Assembly: GCA_963281155.1 (NCBI GenBank)
Contig: CAUJLY010000003.1
Span: forward strand, 4,588,001-4,652,000
Direction of reading: 5' to 3'
DNA: 64,000 nt
Source of the DNA: Rhabditophanes sp. KR3021
Taxonomy: Eukaryota; Nematoda; Chromadorea; Rhabditida; Alloionematidae
The position numbers and the translations under genes were made by a program. The notes under the pieces are model-generated. The model ran no database searches. It was given only the letters and a program-made list of their open reading frames with translations, and was not told the DNA's origin. Positions 31,213-42,703 of this stretch are shown one piece after another (position 1 is the stretch's first letter; each line of letters begins with the position of its first letter).

Positions 31213-32213
31213 ATGACTTCACTGAGATATGTTCGTAAAGATCAGGATAAGGAATTACCTGAATTTAAAGATAACTTGATTCAAAAAGAGGGCATTTCAA
31301 GGAAATCTAATGTGACTGGACTACGGGACAAAAAACTTTTAATCCTCATCATTTATGTTGTCATTTTATGTATTGTTACATTCGTCATGTTAGCTGTAAG
31401 TTGACTCATGGACAATTTAAAGTGTATCAATATTTATTTAGATCAACCTGTCACTGATCAGTGTCTTGCAAATGAATACAAGAGGGATGAAATCGCTTCG
31501 TTTTCATAAATACATAGACCCTCAAACTGATGAACAACTAACGTTAGTTGACTTTGCGGCCGATAAAATTAATTTAGGCCATGTCGTGGCAAAAAATAAT
31601 CATGTTTATGGTGGGAATGACAAACAAATGAAGATCGAGGCCTCAAGGGTGATTATATCAGGTAGTGAGAAAGGAACCAAATTTACACTGAATAATGGAA
31701 TTTGCAGAATTGAAGATGCAGATGACTTTCAAATACTAAATAGAAATGATGGCAAAATTATGTTTTCAGCCCAAAACCCTCTTGTGACCATTGACAGGAA
31801 AATTAAACAAATAAGCACAAAGAATATTGTCACTAACAAGGTACCTTTTATTGTTGGATGATGTCATTTATTCATCATTTCAGATAAGAAGCCCCATCAA
31901 CGAAGATTTAAGCATATCAGGGGAAAATATAAACATTAGAGGAAACGAAGGTATAATTGCAGAGAGTAAACGCCTTTACCTAAACGCTACAACAGCTGTC
32001 AGACTTAAAACTTCACCCGATGGCTCATTAAGATTACAAGGAAAAGTGTTGCGTTTTGGAACCAGATACAAAACTATTCCTGTATCAACTTCCCCTGCAC
32101 TAAGTGCTTCGGTTGACGCTTATCGGTTATGCATTTGTGGTCAAACAAGACCTAAATTATTTATAGTAGATGGAAATAAACCATGCACTGCTACGTCATT
32201 GATCTGCTCATAA
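31213..32213 (+). CDS. SGCB: Beta-sarcoglycan
   Basis: Type II membrane component of the sarcoglycan-dystrophin complex of muscle. Exons 31213-31395, 31442-31840 and 31884-32213 give 303 residues. A short cytoplasmic head ends TGLRDKKL, matching the TGLRGRKG step of vertebrate beta-sarcoglycan. The membrane helix follows (LILIIYVVILCIVTFVMLA), continuing in exon 2 with INLSLISVLQM. The extracellular part is beta-strand rich with RGNEGIIAES, and the C-terminal cysteine cluster (YRLCICG, NKPCTATSLICS) is the family hallmark. Introns are 46 and 43 nt. Confidence 0.9.
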
Positions 32214-32948
32214 GCAAACACATAATTTGATTGATACAATCTGCATCGACTCAAATATCTTTTTTGTTCTAAATTATTTGATTGTTTGGAAGCGTGAAGG
32301 CCATCTGTATCCCTAGTGTATGTTTATTTGTTTATAATTTGTAATAAATTGGTATACTTTGAGAGAGACGGAATTATTTATGTTCTTTTTCGGGTTTACA
32401 TAAATAATGTAATGTTTGCCATTAGAGTAAAATCAATAATTAAGATTTAAAGAAGTAGCTTTTAATTATCCATCTCCTCATTATATTAATTTTATTCATT
32501 AGTTATATTCAGCTGCTAAGTGTGGTCGCCTATGTTTTGCATCATTTGGGTTATCAATTAACATTTTATACGTCATCCGGCAACTATCATATCATACTTA
32601 ATGTATCTTTAGATGCGAGTGCTCTGATAAAGCATCGCAAATTATCAACACTTTAACACAGCTTTTAACAGCAAAGTTGACTTTATCAACTCCACCAACA
32701 AGTGCACAATTCTTGACGAGAGTGTCTGCTAGAGTGGCTTACTCAAAGTTGTGGAATTAAGCATCACTGGAAAAAGTCTAGTTCAAAAAGCAAGCTAAAT
32801 ATATTTGGTGTGTGGGTTAATCTAATACACAACGGTCCCTTAACTTATTTTGGTGACAAGATTTATTTGTACTTACATTATTTACAACCCAATTAACCAA
32901 TAATATTGCTAAGAATTGAGATTAATCGTTGGATATACTCATCTAAAA
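32214..32948. other. Intergenic region, sarcoglycan to ZDHHC
   Basis: A polyadenylation-like TAATAAA lies at about 32340. The stretch 32540-32760 is less AT-rich than its surroundings and may be a remnant of something, but no frame is convincing. Confidence 0.4.
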
Positions 32949-35308
32949 ATGGTGAAAATATTTAAATCTTTTTCACAGTACGTACCTGCAACTGTGGCTT
33001 GGTTTTTACTGCTAGGATGTTCGGGCAGTTTCTACTGGTTCTTGACATTAGAATTTGTTCATTACTGGAATTATTATGGGTATGTCGCAATGGCTGGAGA
33101 CTTTATTATATTTCTACTGACAGTGGCTAATTTTCTAAGAGCTTCTCTGACTGATCCTGGGGCAATTCCAAAAGGTAGGTATATTTATTAATTAGTAATG
33201 TGATCATAAGTAACCTTTAGCTGATCTATCAGAAGAACTACAAAATGATGATGTAAGGTCACCGTTGTACAAAAATGTGGAGATCCAAGGAATAACTGTA
33301 CGCATGAAATGGTGTGCAACCTGCAAATTCTACAGACCTCCCCGAGCTTCGCACTGTTCTGTTTGCAATAAATGTATGGATACATTTGATCACCACTGCC
33401 CTTGGCTAGCCACTTGCGTAGCTCGGCGCAATTATCGTTTTTTCTTCTTCTTTTTGGTATTTCTTTCAATTCACATCATTTGGATATCAACCTTATGTAC
33501 AGTTTATGTTGCTTCACATTCAGATGACATGTTATCAAGGCCGAATTTGTGTTGTATAGCTTTGATGGCAATGTCTGTGTTGATGATATTTCCCATATTT
33601 GGACTTACAATATTTCACGTGGTGTTAGTGTGCCGTGCAAGGACTACAAATGAACAAGTTACGGGGAAATTTCGCTCTGGATTTAATCCATTTACAAAAG
33701 GTAGTCACTTACTCTCCTTTATTTAATATTTATTTTTCTAATTTTAGGTAAACAAAACAACAAAATTAAAAAGAAATGGCATTAGAAGATACTTTGGCAA
33801 AAGTTGTTTAAGAGCAATATCACTGATTCTTTCAACGATGTCAGGATGCTTAAGATACATCACTTGATTTGATTGTCCTGAATCGTCGACATTAGTTAGC
33901 TCACGTCGTATATCAAATATCATAGCGTACTCTAAGCCAAGTGCTTGATTTATGCGGAGATCATCAGGATGGATGGCAACTACTTCTCTTTGGTCTTTCC
34001 AAATAGCCCTAACTTTTTTACTTCTTTGTATCTAGCGGAATGTGGCGTTTCATGTCCCGTCTAATTTTGGAGACATGAGCTTGCAATCTTATTTTAATAT
34101 TACTAGAAACTCCGACATAAAAATTAACTTCTTGAATTCAGTGAAGGATAGTTGATCCGATTCAATACCAGCAGAAACGTCTAATAAGATGTATGTGGAG
34201 TTCTTCTGTTTTTCAAGTTTCGCCATCAGATGTTCCCCTAATTTGCCGTCTTTGTCCAACTTTTGATCCTTTTCAAACTGCTCCTTGCATTTCTTCTTCA
34301 ATTTATCACAAGCATGAGACTTGCAATGGAGTACCAGATTAGGATAAGAATTAGCTTTGTACTTGCATCCTTTTGCAGGACATTTACTCAGTATTTTGAT
34401 TGACGTATCATCTCCATGCTCTTTGAATCTTGCAAAGGCGTTTTTCCTTCATCATGATAGTTGGTTGCACTTCTAATTAGAGTTGGTGTCACGTCCAAGT
34501 TTGGCCTTTTTTAGGCTTTTCATCATAACTGTTGTTATCTTTCCTGAGCATTGCGATTGTAACTGTTAAAAGAAAGAAATATTTAATGCCATAGAACATC
34601 TAAGTCAGACTCGTTTTTCCTAAACGTTGTTTCTAATTAAGACATCATACAAGCTTGCGTAGTAGTGAAGCAATTAAAAACATAAAATTTCTGTGATTTA
34701 AATTACCCTATTCAACCAAAAATGTACCATATATTTAATCCATTTACATAGGTTGCTTCAACAATTGTAAGACAAGTCTATTTTCGACAGATTTTCCGAG
34801 TTACCTTAAATACAACTATGGAAACTTTAATTTAAATGAGGACGTTGAAGAAGGAAATGGAGCAGTCCCAATGGTTGTTTATATACCTGATGGTGTTTCA
34901 GACAAAGACGGTAAAATCAAGTTCTCCAGAAGTATCAAAGGGGACGATGAATTTTCAATAGGAACATCTCTAAAATCTTCTGGCTTACATTCCAGTTCAT
35001 TCTTCATTGAAACGGGTGATCGCAAGTCAGGAGACTCTCATTGCAATTTGTTTGAAGATAGCATAGATGAGCGTACACCTCTAGATGGAAGTACGAAAGC
35101 TTATGAAGAGAGTGTAAGAGCAGCAACTGAACAAAATGGATTTCCATCAGATGGTTTAGGAATTAAGAAAATTTCAAATGCATCGATATCAACTAGCAAG
35201 TCAAATGTCCAGGCGTCGGATTTTTTGGGTTCGAAGCCATTAAAGTTTACAGATGCCGTAAGAATACACGATTCATTAAATGGCGAAGACGAAAGTGAAA
35301 GTCAGTAA
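32949..35308 (+). CDS. DHHC palmitoyltransferase, ZDHHC5/8 type
   Basis: Membrane enzyme that attaches palmitate to cysteines of target proteins. Exons 32949-33174, 33221-33700 and 34752-35308 give 420 residues. Two N-terminal helices ([32 protein letters not shown]) precede the cysteine-rich domain ([19 protein letters not shown] to TFDHHCPWL) with an intact DHHC. The usual VGNCIGRRNYR is [11 protein letters not shown] here. Two more helices follow, then the ZDHHC5/8 signature [19 protein letters not shown], then [20 protein letters not shown] across the intron, and a long Ser/Asp-rich tail. Intron 2 (33701-34751) is wholly an introner-like element. The phases are clean. Confidence 0.93.
33681..33702 (+). 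repeat. 5' member of the target-site duplication around copy 2
   Basis: ATTTAATCCATTTACAAAAGGT, the last 20 bases of ZDHHC exon 2 plus the donor GT. Its partner at 34733-34753 shares the first 16 bases and the final AGGT, differing by one substitution and one missing base. The change turns CAAAAG into CATAG, a 3' splice site. Confidence 0.85.
33701..34751 (-). mobile_element. Introner-like GIY-YIG element, copy 2 (whole intron 2 of the ZDHHC gene)
   Basis: Same element as copy 1, starting GTAGTCACTTACTCTCC at the donor, with an AG|GTAAAC junction at 33747/33748. Its minus-strand ORF keeps the C-terminal half ([16 protein letters not shown] in the next frame, [11 protein letters not shown]) and the zinc-finger-like part, but the first GIY-YIG core is lost: homology to copy 1 ends near 34440 and unrelated sequence follows to 34730. 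The intron ends in a near-perfect repeat of the upstream exon end, so splicing restores the ancestral coding sequence (AAA GGT TGC, Lys-Gly-Cys). Confidence 0.85.
33765..34450 (-). pseudogene. Decayed GIY-YIG nuclease ORF (copy 2)
   Basis: Read from about 34450 downwards: [28 protein letters not shown], then the Lys-rich segment ([19 protein letters not shown]), [14 protein letters not shown] and, after the same -1 frame change as copy 1, FYVGVS and the LEM-3-like tail. A further one-base insertion near 34028 breaks it again. In copy 1 the base after the T run makes a stop (TAG); here the same codon is TCG. Confidence 0.65.
34733..34753 (+). repeat. 3' member of the target-site duplication; supplies the 3' splice site
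   Basis: ATTTAATCCATTTACATAGGT at the end of ZDHHC intron 2; see 33681-33702. The splice acceptor CATAG|GT lies inside it. Confidence 0.85.
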
Positions 35309-35795
35309 GGGAAGTCACAAAAACCAATTTGCCGTGGTTGGCAGCTGCCAAATTAAATTTACCTTTGGAAAGGTTGTATTACGTTGTAAATAATTTGTTA
35401 TCCATAATGATTCGATTGTGAAATAACTACACAAAATGCTGGAAGTATAATACTGTTGTATTATTTGATTTCCATTCGCTTTAAATATAATCATTAATAC
35501 AACATTTTGTTGATTATTTTCTGCCCAGACTATCTCTAGATATATATTATTGTGCGTTTTGTTTGTAGTGTATTATGTAGAGGAAAGTTAAATAAAATTT
35601 GAAAAAAATTGTTTATTTACATAATTAGCAGTTAAAAATGATCATTTGGCGTAATTTAATAATATATGATTACTTCAATAAATGACCAAAAATATTTGTT
35701 TTAAAGAAAGCTATAACGTTAGATTAATATTAGTCAGTATTTGGATGGATGTTATTTTAGGAAGGAGACTATTGTAATACTGCATCAAGTTATAT

Positions 35796-36175
35796 TTAAA
35801 TGGCTGCTGGCGGAGGTCCATCGTTATCATCGGAATTCTAAAAATTTAAGATAAGCCTTGTATCTATTGGTAGTCAAACTTACATCATTGAATGGCCTGT
35901 TTTTGGTAGTTTCATTTTGTGGAGTGGCTCGAAGGCTATTTGGACGGACAAAAAACATAAACATGGCAAACGCTAACCACATTGTGATGATCATAGTAGT
36001 TGTATTTCCACTGCTTGGAATGGCCAAATCATCGCATTCGACGTCGTTGCAGAGTTCTTGATTTTGAGTAAGCTAAAAAGCCTTACTAATATTTGGATTA
36101 GTTATTACTTACCATATCTGAAATACGCCTAAAAAAAGCTTCAGGAGTGAAAAGACATTCACAGTTGTCAGCCAT
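35796..36175 (-). CDS. SMIM14: Small integral membrane protein 14
   Basis: Single-pass ER membrane protein, conserved in animals, with a role in early development in mouse. Exons 36113-36175, 35884-36072 and 35796-35837 give 97 residues (human 99). The N-terminus MADNCECLFTPEAFFRRI, the Cys pair in NQELCNDVECDDL, the helix TMIITMWLAFAMFMFFVRP followed by NSLR, and the proline-rich end GPPPAAI all match in order. Head-to-head with SDHAF2. Confidence 0.9.
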
Positions 36176-36850
36176 ATTTTTTCCTAAAAATAAATATAAA
36201 AAGATGAGAAGGGAAAGGGAATGAACATGTGATTGACACGAATACACAGTAAAAATCAGCTGCACATGGTAATATAATTTTCAGATAGCTTCATATATTG
36301 TTGTTCCTATATAGGAAGGAGGAGTTGAGTTAGAATTTATTAAATTTAACGAATGAGAATGTAACACATAAATATTTTTTGATAACAAGAATGAAATCAA
36401 TATGATTATTCGGTGCAAACTAAGTTGTCGGTTATAAATAAATTACTCTTACGTAGCTACTGGCGTGGCAAGATCTAAGCGGAGAATATGAAAACGGTAT
36501 TGACTGAATACAGTTCTTAAAACATTAATTGTTATATAGAAATTGCATTATAAGGATTCTTGGTCGTCGTCAAATGCACCAATTTCGCAGTACAATTTTA
36601 TGAAGACATATAGAATAAATTTGAATACGGATATAAGTTGATTTTACAATGAAATAACTAGTTATGTGAAGATAAGACAACAATAGAATTAATTTACATT
36701 TTAGTATTAAATACTTTATTTTTTGCTTTGGTGACGAGATGTTAATTAAAACATAGATGTGGAAAATGTGTGGAGAAATGTGTACTTGAAAAGCATTGTT
36801 TTTAAAGTTATTTGACACTAAGATCATAAGTTACTTGTGTATTGCTAGCA
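36176..36850. other. Intergenic region, SMIM14 to SDHAF2 (divergent promoters)
   Basis: 675 bp between opposite start codons. No gene is seen; a minus-strand open frame at 36570-36827 has no support. Confidence 0.45.
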
Positions 36851-37246
36851 ATGAATTTGGCTAAAAGTATTGGAAACCTTCAAAAATACGGATATTTGTG
36901 CAGATATTATGTATCTACTAGTACATCTAGATTAGCCGTCAGCACTGATTTAAAAAGTAAAATTGACTACAACAAGAATGATTTTGAAGCTTGGAGATCC
37001 CGTTTATACTATCAATCTAAAAAAAGAGGGATTCTCGAGAATGATATCATCTTCGGGGATTTCGCGGATCAAAGTCTGAAAACTCTCACTAAGAAAGATT
37101 TAGAAGATTATGATTCTTTAATTAACGGAGATACAAACGAATGGGATTTGTTCTACTACGTCACTGGAAGTAAGGTAGCACCTCCAGAGATAAATGACAC
37201 TGCTGTCTTTAAAATGATCAAAAAGTCTGTAGAAAAGAAGCAATGA
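36851..37246 (+). CDS. SDHAF2: Succinate dehydrogenase assembly factor 2, mitochondrial
   Basis: Promotes covalent flavinylation of the succinate dehydrogenase A subunit in the mitochondrial matrix. A single exon encodes 131 residues. The N-terminus is basic and hydroxyl-rich, as for an import presequence (LAKSIGNLQKYGYLCRYYVS). The conserved core follows: WRSRLYYQSKKRGILENDII with the RGxxE motif, then YDSLINGDTNEWDLFYYVTG, as in human SDHAF2 and yeast Sdh5. The start at 36851 is the first ATG in frame. Confidence 0.95.
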   Translation: MNLAKSIGNLQKYGYLCRYYVSTSTSRLAVSTDLKSKIDYNKNDFEAWRSRLYYQSKKRGILENDIIFGDFADQSLKTLTKKDLEDYDSLINGDTNEWDLFYYVTGSKVAPPEINDTAVFKMIKKSVEKKQ

Positions 37247-38799
37247 TAACGTGTTTTTGACTAGAAATTATGTTCGTTATGATTAATAGTTGTTTATTGG
37301 AGTGTTTTTATAAAGCGATTAATAAAACATTAGATTATTTATTTTAAACTATTTTTACAAAAAGCATATTGTACAAGGTTGAATTAAAATTGTATATATT
37401 AATTATAAATACTTGAATATGTACATGGCATTTGAACAGTTTACAACTTCTGTTTTACAAATAAGTTGGGTTTTTTGTTATACTAGGTTTATTTTGTGAG
37501 GCAACAACTCAGTTTAGCTTTTTCAATAGAATCGAAAAACAGGTGCATTAATCATGTCCTTGTCTTTCATCTTGACTAGATATCGTTTAAAACCATCGAC
37601 AGGTATGATTGAGTTTGAATTTCGGTAGTTAAAAATTCTTCTTCACTTGAGACATCATTCAATTTCGTGATTGAAGAAAGAATTATAAATAATTCGCACC
37701 TTAAATAACTTTAAAATTGTTTTTCTTTTAAACAATCAAGCCATTTATCGGGATGCTTTGAAATCAGTTACAATAAATTCAAAACATAATAAAGTGCTCA
37801 CCCTTTGACTATTAGACCTGAAATAGTTGATTTGCCATAATAAACAACTTTTGACGTTAAAACATTAATCTCCCTGTAGATAGTTTTCTCCTACAACTTT
37901 ATTCGCTTTCTTGGGATCATTGTTTAATTGAGCATTACCCTTCAATTTATCTACTCTACTGAGAATAGTCGTTGCTTGATTCAAAGATATCCTAAATTTA
38001 GATGAAGGCAACGTATACTTAGTTTTGGATTTACATGCAGTTAATTTTAATCGGTCCTAAGTAGTCGATATATCATACTTTTTCGATGTCGTAATAAAAG
38101 ATATGTTGGCAATAGTTTCCATAATGAGTAATCGAATCACTAATAGTTTATCAGAATTCATAATTGACTTTATATAAAACTTGAATAAAATAACACAATA
38201 ATACCTACGTATTTGAAAGATGGTCAAATTTGAAAAAATGCAGTACTGCTTTTGTGGCAAAGAAAATAAGTACCATTAACTTGAATTGAAACATTAGTTT
38301 GATAATAAATATTGTATTTTAGTATCTAAAACACTGAATTGCTACAATGACATTTTGTCTAATAGAAATGTAATGACTTGGTAAGTTTTTCTAGCATATT
38401 GAGAATATAAATATGAAGTAATCTAGAAACGCAATTTTTGCAAATTGAAGTCAATTTATTTATGAGTTATACTTGCACAAATTTCCATAAAAAACCTCAT
38501 AAAATGTTTTACATATTCTATAAAAAATTAATTTTTTTATCTTGTTACATATCATGTCTTATCGCAATGGACGATCCTTTTTTGATATTCATAAATGACT
38601 TTGTCTTTTACAATGTTCTAAACTCATTAAGCTTAGTCCATCTTCAAGCTTTTCTCTCTCTCTAAATGACTAAAAAAATTAGCCCGCTCATGACATACTA
38701 TTTTGATAGGGCAAAAAGGAGGAGATTGAATTTAACACATTACAATTTGATAATGCCACGAGCTTTTTTATTTCACTTTATTTCATTTTAATACATAGC
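37247..38799 (-). other. Intergenic region with possible decayed coding stretches
   Basis: Two minus-strand stretches look like former coding sequence: about 37862-38050 (ISLNQATTILSRVDKLKGNA, then NNDPKKANKVVGENYLQGD) and about 37545-37625 (IPVDGFKRYLVKMKDKDMIN). They do not connect and match no family I know. The rest, 38060-38790, is AT-rich and holds the promoter of the LRR receptor gene. Confidence 0.35.
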
Positions 38800-41700
38800 A
38801 TGTTAACAATTGGTGGCACACTATTTTTTTCTATCTTCGCATTCTTACTTTTTAAAGGTATAATTGCCAATTTGGATTGTGACGCAATTCATGCAAATAG
38901 ATCCGGTATAAGCATTGTTTGCTGTTCTCCCGATGAAGTACTAAAAAAAGATTGTAAATACAAAAGTTTTTGTGAAGCACATAACAGCACGAAGTGCCAT
39001 TGTCATTTGGCAGTAGAAAATGATTTTTTTTGTTCTCCAGAGTAGGTACTATACTTGCTTTACTTATTTTACATTTGAAGTATTATAGGTTAAATGAATC
39101 TACAAAAGAACCGTGGTACGATCATATGGATAATGGGAATTCTGTCATAAACTGCCACGACTTGAATTTACCTAATTCCCCTAATGCCCAGTATTTCGTA
39201 ACCATTAAAGCATGGAACAACGTATTGACACCACTCCTTTTAAAAGGTATGTCGCGTGTTAACATCATATCTTTAGTTTTTCGCCTTAATGAACTTGACA
39301 ACCAAATGCAATACTTTAATCTTGGAGCTTACTTTAAAGAATTGGAGTCTCTTTCAATTGAAGTAATTAACAAAAACTCAAAAGAATATGATCTGTATCC
39401 ATTTTTCTCGAATGTTCCAACTATTCAAAATCTAAAGCTTGTTAATGTTCCATTCAAACTTTCAACAAAGGTTTGTTTTTTAATCAAAAGACGCTTCCTT
39501 CCTTTACAAGTTGTAGCATCATTAGTTTTCAAACTCTGTTCATTTTTTGAATTGACTATTTTTATAGGCGTCACATTGGATAAAGTCTATTAAAAGATTT
39601 TATGTTGACAATAATAAAGAACTTGTTTATTTGCCAAAATGGTTTTCATTTGGCCATGGGCTCGTAAAATTAATAATAAAGAACACTCTTTTGGCCGAAA
39701 TTACACCAATATCTCTCTTGCCCAACTTAGAAAATGTTCGATTGAGTCATAATGAAATTAGCCACATTCATAGGGTGTCTTTTGTTTCAGAATTTTTAGA
39801 AGAAGTTGATTTGTCCCACAATAAAATAACAAAACTTGCAGCCCATACATTTTCTCAGTCGCCATCTTTACGTTATATTGACCTATCTTACAATCATTTC
39901 AAGACTCAACTGCCTGAAAGAGCTTTCTTCAAAAACAGTAAACTCAAATATTTATCCTTAGCCAACTCCTATATTACGCATTTAAATCCTGAAGCAATGA
40001 TTGGTCTTCAGAATTTAAGAACTTTAGTGCTGTCATACAATCCTGGAATTCAATTAGACATATTCACATTACTGCCATTAAAGAGTCTTCAGAAACTGGA
40101 TTTGAATTGGTGTAATTTAACGAAAATGCCAATGGCGGTATCACAATGCTGTCATCTGAATACTCTACAATTAAGTGGAAATCTGTTTTATACTCGCGAC
40201 TCAATGCCATCAGAAGTTTTGGCAATGCTCTCAAATATAAATAGAATAGACTTTGACCGGAACCCGTTAGTTGAGATGCCGTATGGGTTATTTTTGGTGC
40301 CCTTGAATAATGTGGAGTTAATTGAGCAAATTCTTGAAACTATTATCCAACTTCCGTTGTGGCAAAGAGAACCATGTACTCCGTATATGTGGCATATTCA
40401 TTTGAGTAATAGCACAAAAGAATTGCAGAGAAAAGTGGCCCCGTGGAATGAAAAAAAGATGGCCCAAAATTCATTACAGCATTGTAGGCAGTTGTATGAA
40501 AGCACTTTGGATAAGTTGGATCTTTATCGTGAGCTTGAACAAAGGTATGTACCTATTGGGATAAAACTAGTTAAACGAGAGGGAAACAAAAAATTTTATT
40601 AAATTATTCATCAGTCATAGTTTCAAGATCAAACATTTGTTTGGTCAAGAGATCAGCGATTGCCTATGCATTGACAGAATTTAGCAAGTAGACATCAGGA
40701 AGTGGACATTTGCCGTGGTCATAATTGGTGATTTGATGTTTGAATCTTTCAACAAGGATACACTCCAGGCTTTCAGCCAATTCTTTAGTAGGTACTGGCA
40801 ACTTGAGGTTAATAGTTTCGGCCAAATCTTTCCTTATCTTGCCCATTCTTGATTCTTTCCTGTCAAAAAGTCACCATTCTCAAGAGCATTATTGTACCTT
40901 TTATGGTGTTGATCAATTCTGTCAACATTTCGTGATTCTCCAACATAGAAGGTTCCTTTCTTGAAGCTTGGATAGTTAGAGAGAATGTCACCGGCTTCTC
41001 TTGGATCAAGCAAAAAGTAGACATATGCTTGATTCTTCTAAGATCAGTCTTATTGGGTAATACCAGAATTTTGTTAAGTTCGGGTTGAATTTCATATTTA
41101 GCCAATTCTTGATCATTCGCACTGATTTCTTTCGGCATTTCGGAGAGACCGACCACATTCCTAATCAGCATAATAATTCTAACAACTCCGGTCTTAAAAA
41201 TAACACACTTGGACATGGGAAGGAGAAATGTTGGGATATTTTTTGATGTGTTGTAGAAAATCCTGTCTGTTTATCTCTTCGGTAGAATTGAATAATCATC
41301 AACAGTGTGGATACATCAAATCAACCAAACCCGACATCCTTCAACATAGTTAACATGTCTTCAAAATACCCCAATTTTGTTTTACCATCTAATCTCTCTT
41401 CACAATAGGCTTGACTTGAACGAATATACTCAATCAGATGCCCCTTAATTCGAGTACCTCTTTTTCATTGGCAAAGGCTTTGGCCAAATCAGCTGTCAGT
41501 GTGAACTCTTCTTCAATATCGTTCATGTACGCTTCAACTTTTGGCCCACTTCTCTTAAGCAGCTTCTCATATTCTGTCAAACCAGAGTCATCATGTTTTT
41601 GAAACAAGCTAGAAGAAAGACTTACTTGTTGTTGGTCTGAAAATAAAACAATTACTCATTATTTAAAGTGATTAACTTACCTTTATCTGGCGCATCCTTT

Positions 41701-42664
41701 CTTCCTACAGATAACGAGCCTTCATCAACGATTGGTGGCTCCTTTCCGTAGCTTCATAAGACAGCTGTCTCATTCCAAAAGACAAAGCCATTTCATTCTT
41801 ATTCCTCTTTAGACTTTTCTTAGCATCGTTACTCATACTGTTTTTCTCCATAGTTTAATCCAGTTGAGTGAGTGCCCAACTAAAATATAGAAACTACAAT
41901 TAGTAAGCAATAAGTAAAATTTAAAGATGTTAGTGATTTAACTGGTGAACACACACAAAATATTTGATCACTAGAATTTTATTTGAATATCAAGATGATA
42001 AAAAACAATAATAAATGAAAAGATTACAATAGAGTAATGACGTATCTTATATAGTAGCATAAGCATCATAAAAGCTCCTACGGTATGAAGAACTTTCCCG
42101 AAGAGTCTTAACCTTTCCGTAACTTTGACCAAAGCAATATTCTTCTACCCAAATACCCAATCGAGGCTCTTGGACATTTCACTGACATAAGTTAAATAAC
42201 GACAATAAATCTGAAAGTAACTTATATTCAAAAAATATCCTTTTAAAAAGATATCTTTGGTATATAGATAGTTTACTTAAAATGTACATTTAAACGAACA
42301 ATATATAACTGTCTAAACACATTTAAGCAGCGGGTGCGAAGCAACTAGAAAATTGCGGAGTGCAAAAGACTCCTGTGACAATGAACAAGCAGAGATGGAA
42401 AAGAAAGTAGAAGAGAAAATTAAAAATGAGTGGCTACTTAAGGAATCCCAAATTCATAGCATGTACACAACTGAAAAACCTCGAAAACTAAAAACCTTTA
42501 ATACCGAAAATTATCTTATGATCTCAATAGCAACCAATATTTTCTTGGCCAGTTTTCTTTCAACACTCATGATCTTTGCCATAATATGCCGTATAAAAAA
42601 ATATTGGGATAGACGTGAACATGATGATTTATCTAACAATAATTATCAACAAACCACAAACTAA
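38800..42664 (+). CDS. Leucine-rich-repeat single-pass membrane protein
   Basis: Exons 38800-39041, 39089-39470, 39568-40544 and 42331-42664 give 644 residues with agreeing phases. Signal peptide MLTIGGTLFFSIFAFLLFKG. A cysteine-rich N-terminal part (IVCCSPDEV, FCEAHNSTKCHCH) precedes eight or more LRRs, for example LPNLENVRLSHNEISHI, EEVDLSHNKITKLAAHTFSQ, LRYIDLSYNHF and LRTLVLSYNPG. A helical stalk leads to one membrane helix (ISIATNIFLASFLSTLMIFA) and a short charged tail. It is likely a cell-surface receptor or adhesion protein; the specific family is not recognised. Intron 3 (40545-42330, 1,786 nt) carries an antisense GIY-YIG gene remnant. Confidence 0.85.
40613..41851 (-). pseudogene. 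Decayed GIY-YIG nuclease gene inside the LRR receptor intron
   Basis: From ATG 41851 the minus strand reads MEKNSMSNDAKKSLKRNKNE and more to a stop, then apparently a short intron of its own (GTAAGTTAAT to TTTTCAG, 41640-41682), then SSLFQKHDDSGLTEYEKL and EEEFTLTADLAKAFANEKEV. After several breaks a GIY-YIG core appears (YVYFLLDPREAG, then GTFYVGESRNVDR at 40930-41040), followed by RIRKDLAETINLKLPVP, the Glu-containing ESLECILVERF and ITNYDHGKCP. The LLDPR...FYVG spelling is that of LEM-3/ANKLE1-type nucleases. Multiple stops and frameshifts are present. It is antisense to the host gene. Confidence 0.65.
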
Positions 42665-42703
42665 TTAACAACAAATAACATTGTCTACATTAATATATAA
42701 ATT

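Noticed and set aside
40545..42330. Target-site duplication around the LRR receptor intron
   Set aside because: The exon end and intron end share only a few bases (TTGAACAAAG against TTTAAGCAG), not above background. The GPCR intron gave a similarly weak result.
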